A stretch of DNA of 29,439 nt from a virus, in IMG/VR virus record IMGVR_UViG_3300009151_000274, positions 1 through 29,439 of that record. One strand, 5' to 3'. A program made the translations under genes and the position numbers. The notes beneath the pieces are model-generated. The model saw nothing but the letters and a program-made list of their open reading frames with translations. It was not told the DNA's origin and made no database searches. Below are positions 7,609-16,400 of this stretch, in pieces (within the stretch, counting starts at the first letter, position 1; each line of letters opens with the position of its first letter).

Positions 7609-9782
7609 TGTAGATTACCAGTAAAAATAATATAATTAATAGTTAAGTAAGGATTCATAATATCTATCGCCTGGCCGTATTGTGTTTCACCGGTTATAGC
7701 GCCTGTTTTAGGATTACCATATGCCGTTGATGTACCAACGCCTACTTGGATATTACCAGTACCTACTGTGACCGAGTCGGTTGAGGCTGCTCCTTGGCTA
7801 GCTGGCATACTATAATAAGCATTTGTACCAGATTGTAATGTATGTATATGTTGTGGTAAATTTCTAACTGATAGTGTAGCAGTGTCAAAACCTGCGCCGG
7901 ATCCTATGTTGTCAGCTGTAACACTTGTAACTCTGTTAGCAGGAGCTGTTACTGTTTGCATATTTTGGATGGGATTAATAGCTAATGGAACTGATATGCC
8001 GTTGTTCATACTATCTTTACCTAAAGCAAATCTACCCCTTAAATCAGGTAATCTAAATGTTCCGTAACCTTGCAACGGTTCAAGTGTAATATCTCTTATA
8101 TATGCATCTTTAATAACATCATATAGTAGTTGATATGTTGTTTTAGAAACTTCTGCGCCGTCACACAACAAATACCCTCTCGGTGCGGCTGGACCTGCAA
8201 ACGGTAGTATCGCACCGACTGGCATTACTGGCAAATTATTTTGTAAAGATTGTTTGCTTACTTTTAATAGTCCAACATCTTTACGTTGAACTAAAAAATA
8301 ATCTGAATCATCTGGTGTTGTTGTAATTGTTTGAGAGGAGATTGCAGTTTCATTTAATACTGTATTAAGAGTTAATGTACCGTTATTTGTTTGTCCGTCA
8401 AACGATTGAGAATCACTATCAAGCTGTCCTTGTAATTTAAAAGTCGTCGGGCTAGAAAGTCTAGCGGCAGAACCTGTTACACTGCCGTCTAAAACACCCG
8501 AAAATGCACCGGAGAAATTTCCAACGAATGTTTGAGCATAAACATTTCTAAATTTATTGGATGCGCCACCTATATCGTATTGCTGGTCTGTAGTCGGTAA
8601 AATTGCCGAAGAGCCAGTAGTAGTAGTAAGATAAAGTTTACCAGTTAATCTAATGTCGTTTGTAAACGTAGATTTCTTTACTACTGATAGGCCACCTAAA
8701 GTTTGTATACTTGCGCCGCCGACATCAGTCGTGTCAGCCGTCCCAGCAACTTTTAATCTACCTAGTTCGGGTTTAACAAGATCATCTTTAATAAGAACTG
8801 CGCCAGCAACGTCTAAAGTTGCTAAGGGATCTGCATTATTTGTTCCAATACCTATTCTAGTAGTAGCACCAATATGCATTACTGTATTAGTTATTGAATT
8901 ATATTTTAACTTAAAATCAATAGCATCTCCATCGTTTTTAGAATAAAATATTGTAGATGATCCGTCAACACCTAAGTTAAAACTTAGATCACTACCTATA
9001 CTAAGACCAGCATTTGCTCTAATATTAAGTGCTGAAGTACTAGTGCTTGACACATCACCTCTTAGGAAATTTTTAGCAAGAATAGTAGCGCCATCGACTA
9101 CTAACGCTTCGGCTCTTTCCGATGTTCCCCAAATTTTGCTTGGAGATGTTTCACTATTACTATCAGTTAATGATAAATTAAAACCTTGTCGGATGACTGG
9201 AAATCCTGAAACGATTGATTTAGGTGTAAATGTATCTTTACTAATTATACCTACTCTATAATTACTAGTATCAGTAATGTTGCTAGTGGCGCCATAAAAA
9301 CTTATCACGCTATGTGCAACATTGCTAGTATCAATTATAGATTCTACTATCGGACCTGTTTGCTTGCCTGCACTATACTGAGGACCAACTAATAACCAGT
9401 TACTTCCCGAATACAAATAAAGTTGACTATTATTAGTGTCAACCCATAAATCGCCCTTAGCACTACTAACTGATTCCGGAGTAGCACTTGATTTCTTTAG
9501 AGATCCGGCGGCTGACCAAGCGGTGCCGTCATACACATTTAAAAAATTATGTGTATTATCATACCACAACTGTCCTTGAACTGGATTAGCTGGCGGATTA
9601 TCTGAAGGACTAGCAAAATTTTCTAATAAATGTAAAAAGTTTTCAGCAAGTACTGGAGCAAATCCTTTATAATTTTTACCGATAAGAGTTACTGAAGTTT
9701 GATTATTCAGTGTCTGATCAGCGACTACTATTGCAGGTTTACTAGGATTAGTAATTTCAGTAAATCTAACGCTATAACTCAT
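7605..9782 (-). CDS. Tail fibre with phage tail-collar domain, 725 aa
   Basis: The shared N-terminal module spans residues 30-135: LIGKNYKGFA, FLHLLENFAS, GQLWYDNTHNFLNVYDG at 70-86, GDLWVDTNNSQLYLYSG at 110-126. The shaft contains TRIGIGTNNADPLATLDVAG (308-327) and QQYDIGGASNKFRNVYAQTF (400-419). A Phage Tail Collar domain follows at about 519-590 (PVGAILPFAG, GYLLCDGAEVSKTTYQLLY, TFRLPDLRGRFALG). The C-terminal tip has PQHIH (644-647, a histidine pair as in metal-binding fibre tips) and ends NPYLTINYIIFTG, a usual ending for this family. The role is adhesion: the tip probably contacts the host receptor. The ATG follows the upstream stop by three bases, and an AGGAG ribosome site lies about 9 bases before it. 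Confidence 0.88.
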   Translation of the reverse strand: MSYSVRFTEITNPSKPAIVVADQTLNNQTSVTLIGKNYKGFAPVLAENFLHLLENFASPSDNPPANPVQGQLWYDNTHNFLNVYDGTAWSAAGSLKKSSATPESVSSAKGDLWVDTNNSQLYLYSGSNWLLVGPQYSAGKQTGPIVESIIDTSNVAHSVISFYGATSNITDTSNYRVGIISKDTFTPKSIVSGFPVIRQGFNLSLTDSNSETSPSKIWGTSERAEALVVDGATILAKNFLRGDVSSTSTSALNIRANAGLSIGSDLSFNLGVDGSSTIFYSKNDGDAIDFKLKYNSITNTVMHIGATTRIGIGTNNADPLATLDVAGAVLIKDDLVKPELGRLKVAGTADTTDVGGASIQTLGGLSVVKKSTFTNDIRLTGKLYLTTTTGSSAILPTTDQQYDIGGASNKFRNVYAQTFVGNFSGAFSGVLDGSVTGSAARLSSPTTFKLQGQLDSDSQSFDGQTNNGTLTLNTVLNETAISSQTITTTPDDSDYFLVQRKDVGLLKVSKQSLQNNLPVMPVGAILPFAGPAAPRGYLLCDGAEVSKTTYQLLYDVIKDAYIRDITLEPLQGYGTFRLPDLRGRFALGKDSMNNGISVPLAINPIQNMQTVTAPANRVTSVTADNIGSGAGFDTATLSVRNLPQHIHTLQSGTNAYYSMPASQGAASTDSVTVGTGNIQVGVGTSTAYGNPKTGAITGETQYGQAIDIMNPYLTINYIIFTGNLQ

Positions 9783-9785
9783 AGA

Positions 9786-10400
9786 TTATACTCCTGCCAG
9801 GCCGGTTAAACTTTGAATACGAACTGTATAATCAATTTGTATTAAACGGTTTAACGATTTTTGTACAGGGTGAAATATAACATGAGTTAATAACAAACCT
9901 GTTCCAGATGCACTATAACTTTTTAAACCCAACTCGTCAAATACCAATGCTGTTGATGTTGAAGTAGCATTATCAAATGCTTGTTGGCCTGCTGAATTTC
10001 CGTCTCCGTAATCTAATAAACAAGTCACAAATAAATCTGTATAGTTTGTACCAGTAACGTGGCGGGCTTCTGTATAATTACGTGTAGGATCAACGTTGTT
10101 ACTGCTACGTTCATCTACAACTTTTTTAAATTGTTCGCTGTAAAGACTTGCATTTGCTCCGGAACTATTTGGTGTCAAGTATGTAATAATACCTGTCGGA
10201 TCTACTGATGTTCCACCACTTCCAAAGGCCATTTCATAAACAAAACCGTTACCGCTATTAGATAGAGTATTAGCTAGTGCTATACTCATGTTTTCATAAT
10301 GTATAGCGTTACGCTTGTTAACATAAATTTCATTAGAAATGGGATCAAAGATCTTGATATGACCTTCTATATGAACTCCCGTTAAGTCTTTGCTCTGCAT
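9786..10400 (-). CDS. Structural-region protein, 204 aa, conserved-looking
   Basis: A 204-residue protein beginning near GVHIEGHIKIFDPISNEIYV, then KRNAIHYENMSIALANTL (residues 29-46) and YEMAFGSGGTSVDPTG. Later segments are RSSNNVDPTRNYTEARHV, LLDYGDGNSAGQQAFD and VFDELGLKSY, ending with HVIFHPVQKSLNRLIQIDYT. From memory, proteins with this motif order sit among tail genes of marine T4-like phages with no assigned role. I infer a small virion or fibre-attachment component. It lies between the subtilase and the collar fibre, has its own GATAAATA late element 21 bases before the start and a GAGA ribosome site, and its stop is three bases from the collar-fibre start, so it probably leads the fibre transcript. 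Confidence 0.78.
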   Translation of the reverse strand: MQSKDLTGVHIEGHIKIFDPISNEIYVNKRNAIHYENMSIALANTLSNSGNGFVYEMAFGSGGTSVDPTGIITYLTPNSSGANASLYSEQFKKVVDERSSNNVDPTRNYTEARHVTGTNYTDLFVTCLLDYGDGNSAGQQAFDNATSTSTALVFDELGLKSYSASGTGLLLTHVIFHPVQKSLNRLIQIDYTVRIQSLTGLAGV

Positions 10401-10421
10401 AGTAATGTTCTCTTTATCTTG

Positions 10422-10429
10422 TATTTATC
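10422..10429 (-). promoter_or_regulatory. T4-type late promoter variant, GATAAATA
   Basis: GATAAATA on the minus strand matches TATAAATA at seven of eight positions and lies 21 bases before the 204-aa gene, inside the 63-base gap 10401-10463. Together with the copies at 3835 and 5365 it forms a set of octamers at near-constant distance from start codons. I see no convincing terminator hairpin in this gap. Confidence 0.5.
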
Positions 10430-10463
10430 AATGATTATTAACTGCTAGTTTAATCGCTAATGG

Positions 10464-12110
10464 TTAACCGTATCTTCGTATCTTTGATCTTGGGTATGTT
10501 GAACCGGTTGTTGGCCTATTTTGGTACCTAGTCATCGGTGAAACTGCTCCTGTTATAGGGCGAACTGCTACGTAGTACAAATATCTATTATTTGAATTGT
10601 CACCGAGTGATGTGTAATCTCCTGCAAGTCCGCCAGTTGATCCAATTTGATTTTTTGTTGAGTTAGCAATTAAATAAGCTAATGCGGCTGTTTGACGCAT
10701 ATTAGGAAATTGTTCTAACAAACACGCTAAGTATCCTGTTACTTGCGGGCCTGCCATACTAGTTCCCGATATACTTCCTATTTTATACGCAGAATTTCTC
10801 GGGTCGTCTGCAAGAGTAATTCCAAATTCCGTAGCGGCATTTGCATCATACACGCTAGAAACAATATATTGTCCCGGAGCCCATATATCAACTCGCTTAC
10901 CGTAATTACTAAAATTACTTTTATATTCAAGAGTAGAAGTAGCTGTAGATCCGACGCAAATAACTTGGTCAGCGGCACTAGGAGAAGAGCCGCGAGTAAG
11001 GTAATATGAGCCGTTGTTGAGAGTGTTATTATAATCTGCTAGGTCTGAAGTTGCACAATTCCAGTAACTATTTCCGGCGCTGCCTACTACAATAACGCCG
11101 TCTGCTATTGCGTCTTGAATATCTGCATCAAGCGCGGCATATCTTGCCGGTGAACGATATAGATAAGTGCCGCCAGGTACCGGAATTCCATTTGCTTCTA
11201 ATACAGTTCTTTTGGCAGCATCAGTTCCTGATAGTGCTGTAGTAGTTCCTCGATATGTTACTGAGGTAAGTCCGCTAAGAAAAATGGAGCCATAACTATA
11301 TCCCCAACTGTTATTTGTAATAGTTGGATTACGTTTTCCAGTTGTTGAATTAATTGGTTTATTTTTATGGAAATATCGAATATAATCAAATATGAATAGC
11401 TCCCAAGAGCCAGACGGGCCATTGCCGCCTAGATAGCCGAATTCCATATTATAAATGTTTGCATCACGAGCCCAACCTTGAGTATTTCCTGCTGTTGTGC
11501 CTGCGGTATGTGTACCATGGGCGCTTGAAATATTAGCATAACTATATGTTCCAGTAGAAGAATATCCTAGTGCCGCGCTATGTTGGAACCAATCATATTG
11601 TATAGCTCTAGATCCGCCTGTGCCATCTATGTTCACTGCAAACTCTGGATGATTAAAATTTATATGTGCATCGACTATTACAACGTCTACATTTTTTCCT
11701 GAACTAGTAGTAGTTACAGTTTGCGTTGTTTGTGTAAATGATCCATTAAGACCCCAAGTTGCTAGATTTGATCCTGCTGTGCATCTATATAATCCCCAGT
11801 TTTTATCATTAGTATCAATAGTTACACTTTTCTCAAAGTTTCCAGTTTGAGTCCAATGCGGGGTTACTTCTATACCTTGTAAACTAGGAATTAGTTCTAC
11901 TGCGATAACTCTCGAATCGTTACGTAACTGTTCAGCTTCGTCAGCAGTTAACAAGAAATGTGTGTTTCTACTAATCTCTCTACGTTGGGTTACCTCTACT
12001 GCCCTGTCGGGAATATAAAGGTCGCCACCAGGAGTTTCTAAATCTTCGAGAAGAGACGTGGCATCGTCCATAGTCTTTGCTGTAACAACATATTCTTGAG
12101 TGTCGGACAT
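10464..12110 (-). CDS. Subtilisin-like serine protease (peptidase S8), 548 aa
   Basis: All the subtilase signature motifs are present in order: catalytic Asp147 in VDVVIVDAHINFNHPEF, His198 in SSAHGTHTAGT, oxyanion Asn347 in VVGSAGNS, and Ser451 in SGTSMAGPQVTG. NNSWGYSYG near 266 is the usual substrate-cleft strand. Residues about 6-80 (EYVVTAKTMDDATSLLEDL to LTADEAEQLRNDSRVIAVEL) look like an I9-type propeptide, so the protein is probably made as a zymogen that cleaves itself. There is no signal peptide, which argues against ordinary secretion and for action in the infected cell or packaging into the virion. An Arg-rich tail ends the protein. It is embedded between fibre genes with a 1-base gap from the upstream stop and a strong GGAGG. 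Possible targets are fibre precursors, or host surface proteins during entry. Confidence 0.93.
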   Translation of the reverse strand: MSDTQEYVVTAKTMDDATSLLEDLETPGGDLYIPDRAVEVTQRREISRNTHFLLTADEAEQLRNDSRVIAVELIPSLQGIEVTPHWTQTGNFEKSVTIDTNDKNWGLYRCTAGSNLATWGLNGSFTQTTQTVTTTSSGKNVDVVIVDAHINFNHPEFAVNIDGTGGSRAIQYDWFQHSAALGYSSTGTYSYANISSAHGTHTAGTTAGNTQGWARDANIYNMEFGYLGGNGPSGSWELFIFDYIRYFHKNKPINSTTGKRNPTITNNSWGYSYGSIFLSGLTSVTYRGTTTALSGTDAAKRTVLEANGIPVPGGTYLYRSPARYAALDADIQDAIADGVIVVGSAGNSYWNCATSDLADYNNTLNNGSYYLTRGSSPSAADQVICVGSTATSTLEYKSNFSNYGKRVDIWAPGQYIVSSVYDANAATEFGITLADDPRNSAYKIGSISGTSMAGPQVTGYLACLLEQFPNMRQTAALAYLIANSTKNQIGSTGGLAGDYTSLGDNSNNRYLYYVAVRPITGAVSPMTRYQNRPTTGSTYPRSKIRRYG

Positions 12111-12111
12111 A

Positions 12112-13428
12112 TTATGCCTCCAGTTGTAGTACTGTTAACGTAGCAGTAATTGCCGCGGCAGACCCGGAAAGGTTTGTAATGTTTATTGGGATTGTAGTAG
12201 TTGGGGAATTTTCACTATTAAAACCAAATGCCCCCGGACTGATAAGAATCGTCTGGGCACCGGTTGTAATTACTTCTGCAATAACTCCAGCACTAGGTAA
12301 CGGATCAGTGGTAGATGCTCTCGATGCATCAGAAGTTCTAGATGCGGCATCTGAATATATTCGAACCCAGGCTGCTGCCGATGTTTGAATTTTTAATAGT
12401 GCATAGGATTTAAATCCAGTAATATTGGCATCTGCATTGGCATTGTTAGCTATACTTGCAGTAGTAGCTGTCACTGTTGTTCGAGCTACTAGTCCAGCTA
12501 CCGTCGCCCAACTTGCAGTCGTGCCGTCTGTCGTTAAGTATTTTCCGCTATTACCAGTTTGAGTCGGGATCGTACCGCTCGGTGTTCCCCAACTAAGTGC
12601 AGTACCGTTAGTAGTTAAATATTTTCCACTATTACTAGATTGGGTAGGAATAGTATCTATCGTCACCCAATTACTTGCTGTTCCGTTAGTAGTTAAATAT
12701 TTTCCAGTTTGTCCTGTTTGTGTTGGTAACACCTTTGTTTCGCCGATGCTGGTAATCCAAGCAGGATCTGCATATGTCTGAGATGTTACTACACCGTTTG
12801 TTGCTACTACTGTTCCAGTTAGTTTACTAGCGGCTAGACTTGTAATCCAACTAGGGTCTGCATAGGTACCGGATGTAACCACGCCGTTGGTCGCTAATAC
12901 TGTTCCAGTTAACTTTGATCCTGCTAAACTAGTAATCCAACTAGGGTCTGCATAAGTACTAGCACTCGATACTGCGTTAGTAACTTTACTAACAGCTAAC
13001 GATGTTAACCAAGCAGGGTCTGCATATACTGTAGTTGTTAGTACAGCGTTAGTAACTTTACTACCTGCTAAACTAGTAATCCAACTAGGGTCTGCATAGG
13101 TACCGGTAGTATAAACCCCATTAGTTACTGTGCTAGCATTACCAATAGCAACGTCTGCCCAGCTAGAAGTAGTTCCGTTAGTTGTTAAGAACTTTCCAGT
13201 ATTGCCGGTTTGTGTCGGTAATGAGTTAGCTGAGGGGTTAGCCCAACTTAATGTAGTTCCGTTGGTCGCTAAAAATAAACCTGAATTTCCAGTCTGACTT
13301 GGAATATTATTACTACTATTTGAATACAGTTCAGTAAAGTTTGCATTTATTTTTATCGCACCTGAACGAAGGGTGTCCCCAGTGCCGTCGTTTGCAGTTG
13401 AACCTGCGTTTAAGAGTTGTTGTGCCAT
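12112..13428 (-). CDS. Repeat-built tail fibre, 438 aa
   Basis: An N-terminal fibre motif (LLNAGSTANDGTGDTL, then INANFTELYS, residues 5-36) is followed by two nested repeat families. Family A (PTQTGNSGKYLTTNGT..W) occurs at residues 43, 71, 235, 261 and 288. Family B (TYADPSWITSLAGSKVTNAV) occurs at residues 111, 135, 159, 189 and 219, with steps of 24, 24, 30 and 30 residues, and sits between copies two and three of family A. The C-terminal 120 residues (YALLKIQTSAAAWVRIYSDA, GVIAEVITTGAQTILISPG, ending LTVLQLEA) form a non-repetitive beta-rich tip that I remember from other marine phage fibres. The likely role is a trimeric adhesion fibre. A 4-base gap follows the giant gene's position in the transcript, and AGGA is the ribosome site. 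Confidence 0.83.
   Translation of the reverse strand: MAQQLLNAGSTANDGTGDTLRSGAIKINANFTELYSNSSNNIPSQTGNSGLFLATNGTTLSWANPSANSLPTQTGNTGKFLTTNGTTSSWADVAIGNASTVTNGVYTTGTYADPSWITSLAGSKVTNAVLTTTVYADPAWLTSLAVSKVTNAVSSASTYADPSWITSLAGSKLTGTVLATNGVVTSGTYADPSWITSLAASKLTGTVVATNGVVTSQTYADPAWITSIGETKVLPTQTGQTGKYLTTNGTASNWVTIDTIPTQSSNSGKYLTTNGTALSWGTPSGTIPTQTGNSGKYLTTDGTTASWATVAGLVARTTVTATTASIANNANADANITGFKSYALLKIQTSAAAWVRIYSDAASRTSDASRASTTDPLPSAGVIAEVITTGAQTILISPGAFGFNSENSPTTTIPINITNLSGSAAAITATLTVLQLEA
12117..12121 (-). promoter_or_regulatory. Strong ribosome binding site, subtilase
   Basis: GGAGG on the minus strand, 6 bases before ATG 12110-12108. It lies within the last codons and stop region of the upstream repeat-fibre gene and confirms the chosen protease start. 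Confidence 0.65.
12502..12729 (-). repeat. Family A coding repeats, copies 3-5
   Basis: Three in-frame copies of a unit of about 26 residues with core PTQTGNSGKYLTTNGT followed by W, in the 438-aa fibre. The remaining two copies lie on the other side of the family B block. Confidence 0.7.
12733..13104 (-). repeat. Family B coding repeats, five copies, 72- and 90-base periods
   Basis: Five in-frame copies centred on YADP(S/A)W(I/L)TS. DNA conservation is visible: the plus-strand core ccaactagggtctgcata recurs three times and two diverged copies read ccaagcagg(g/a)tctgcata. Spacing is 72, 72, 90 and 90 bases. The longer unit contains an added ATNGVVT segment. Recombination between copies could change fibre length without breaking frame. 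Confidence 0.8.
13153..13305 (-). repeat. Family A coding repeats, copies 1-2
   Basis: Two in-frame copies of the PTQTGN(S/T)GK(Y/F)LTTNGT..W unit at residues 43 and 71 of the 438-aa fibre, with a 28-residue step. Confidence 0.7.
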
Positions 13429-13432
13429 CTTT

Positions 13433-16400
13433 TTATCCTTGTTTGTCGAATGTTATATTGCTTATATCGAATGTTCCGTTATTACTATCAAAACTTGTTA
13501 CGCTAAGGCCTGTAGGAACACTTGTTCTTAGCGGAGAATAGCTAATTCCCGGAGTTGCCCTTAGGAAATTAGCAATCTTACTATCATTATTTAAGCTAAT
13601 ATCCCAATTAATTCCTGTTCGTTGTACAACGGTTATTCTAGTACCAACGGATAATGGAGTTAATAATGTAATTTTTTTGCTCGTGCCATCTACTGTAAAA
13701 TCTGCTGGAAGTATTATGTCACCTTCTGAACTGTTAGGAGCAATATTGCTATTATGCATAGTATATGATTTCTTACGTAATCTAATATTTCCTATAAAGA
13801 AAGTGTATACTGAATTAGCACTAATATTTTTAGAAATTATAGTGCCATCTTGTTGTATAGTAGTAACTAAACTACCCCATGCGGATCCGCTTATATGATT
13901 TGCTGTTACTTTATAAGTGTAGCTAGCATATGAAAATATAGATCCAACAAAATAATTGGTGCTAGGTGTCCATTCTGCTATATCGTAGCCGCCTACAAAG
14001 ACTTCAACAGTATCATAATTATGTTGATTAACTAGTGAAGTAGTTGCTGTGAGTTTCGGAATAAACGATATAGGAACATTAGTTGTGCCGTCAGATATTA
14101 CTTGTTCTATATTAGTTGTTTCGGTATATGGGATCGTTTCGCTTGGACCGATATCCTGTACAATCGAACCTGCTGTATGTTTGTTAGGAATTCCTGTACC
14201 CAATGTACCTCTACGGATATTGCTTAATACATTTCCAACTAAGGAGAAATATTCAAGACGTTCTCCTTTAATTTCAATTACCCCTGGTTTATTTTGTGTA
14301 AGATTAGGTTTATCAAAATTACTAGCATCAGCAACTATAATTTGTAAATCATTATAATTTAAATCCTGTACTAGTGTTGTTTTCTTATTAAGACTTAATC
14401 TCTTATAATGTACCCTATTAAGCATATCTTTAAATTGCATGTAGGCAACGCCAGAAGTAATAACATTACTGCTAAACGTAATCAGCATAAACTTATCATT
14501 TGACTGAGGATAAACTGCTAATGTAATACTGCTTCTGTCATCATTAACTTTATAATCAACTGTTGGTGATAGTAACATATTATTTTTTGTCACCCATACA
14601 TAACCGTCATCTATTACTGGTCTCGATAGCACTAGCTGTCCGCCTGCGATATCTTTATAGTAATAGTATTCCGGAGTGTCTGCTACAACTGATTGTGAGA
14701 ACGATACACTAATACTTGTTCTATTAATATCTAAAATATCATGTTGATACGAACTAATAACTTCTATGTAATTAGAAGATGTATATGCTTGAGCAAATAC
14801 TATACTGCCCGCAACTGGCGTTATTGTAGTTTCATGGGCTATCAAGTACGTACCTGGATCTGATGCATACTGTAAGGTAATTGATGTTACTGTGCTAGCA
14901 GTACAGACATATGTTCCGTTGTATAACGGATTAGAATTTCCGTCAACAATATAATTTACACTGGTTAGTGGCGGAGCATCTTGTTGAGTAATTCTAAATG
15001 TTACTTGATATGGTCCTATACCAGTTTTTCCAACTAATAATGTTACAGTATTTTGTGTTGGTGGATAATAAACATATCCAGCACCTGCTGATACTATTAT
15101 AACTAATTGTTTTCCTTTGTTTATGTTGTAAACACGTTTATTAATTTTTATATTAATTCCGGTAAGGTCAACTGAGTAGTCAGAACCTAGTTTTAATAAT
15201 TTGCCATCTACTAAAATAGTTATATCTGATGAGTTCAACGATCCGGATGCAAATGTGCTCGGATCGATTGAATATGTTAATCTATTACTACCAATTGTAT
15301 AATAGGTATTGCTCGGGCCTGGTAATATTGTTTGATCAACTCTAACTATAATACTAGCTTCGTTTGGTAGTGAATTTCCGATCGGATACGTTAGAGGAAA
15401 TACTGATGCAGAAACTGTAGGTGTAATTTTTTCAGTAGTAGTTACAGCAAATGTTTGCTGGTTACCGCTAACAATAATATAATTAATTAAATCTCCGATT
15501 GCAGGAGCCGTATTAAATCTAATTCCTACACGGTTAGGACTTTCATAAGTATTATCTGTTTTAAACAATTGAGCAATTGCCGCTTTGCCGTTTAGATATA
15601 TCAATGATGTCGTTTCATCTATCCACGGAGCCTTGGTGATAAATTCAACTGTTGTTCCGTTGCCTGTTGCATGATCGAGATCTAAAATATTTGCTCCGCT
15701 AAAACCAATACTAAAAATAGTAACTGTTTGGCCAGCAGTTGGGGGTGTTGCTACTAAATTTATCACTGTAATAGTAGTACCAGCGGCTGGTCCTGGAACT
15801 GTTGTTGATACAGCGGTAACAAATGTTATTGTTTTATTTTTATAATCAAGTGTGTAGTCTGTATTATAGTTTTTAATAGTGTTTCCAACTTTAACAATAA
15901 CAGCTCTTGGGCTGTTAGGTGTTTGTGATATAACAAAACTTGATTGTATTCCGTTGGTAATATAATTGTCAATTTTAACTGAGGCTGATCCAGAATTTGG
16001 TTGATCGTATACCTTAATAGCTACAGTATCAACTACTTGGCCTGGAACAACTTCTTCCGGTGCTGGACTTGAAGTCGGTGTTACAAATCCGTCACCGTCG
16101 AGAATAATATCATCAGCGGCTAATCCTGTTGCTGAAGCAAATGCCCCTGTAATAGTTTTAGAAGTGTCACCGCCGCTAATTGCTGAATCATAATCAACCT
16201 GAGGCGTAACGGAACCGTCACTTGTACTCTTTCTCCAAATAAATTCATCTTTATTATTAACTACAAATGTATTTGGAATTGTAAACGCACTATTCAATCC
16301 GTTAGCTACAGGCGATAACATAATAGCATTATGATTAGTTTGTTGCGCTGTTCCGTAGAATGGATCGTCAAGTCGTATTGATGCCGCTGGGCCTTCAATT

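Noticed and set aside
3837-10400. Possible diversity-generating retroelement acting on the fibre tips
   Set aside because: I saw no reverse transcriptase, no template repeat and no C-type lectin-like variable region in the window.
10464-12110. The S8 protease as the prohead (capsid maturation) protease
   Set aside because: T4-type prohead proteases belong to a different family (gp21, peptidase U9/S77) and lie beside capsid genes; this one is a subtilisin fold among tail fibres.
12733-13104. Regularly spaced DNA repeats resembling a CRISPR array
   Set aside because: Repeats and spacers are all in one reading frame, the period is a multiple of three, the intervening sequence encodes related peptides, and no cas genes are nearby.
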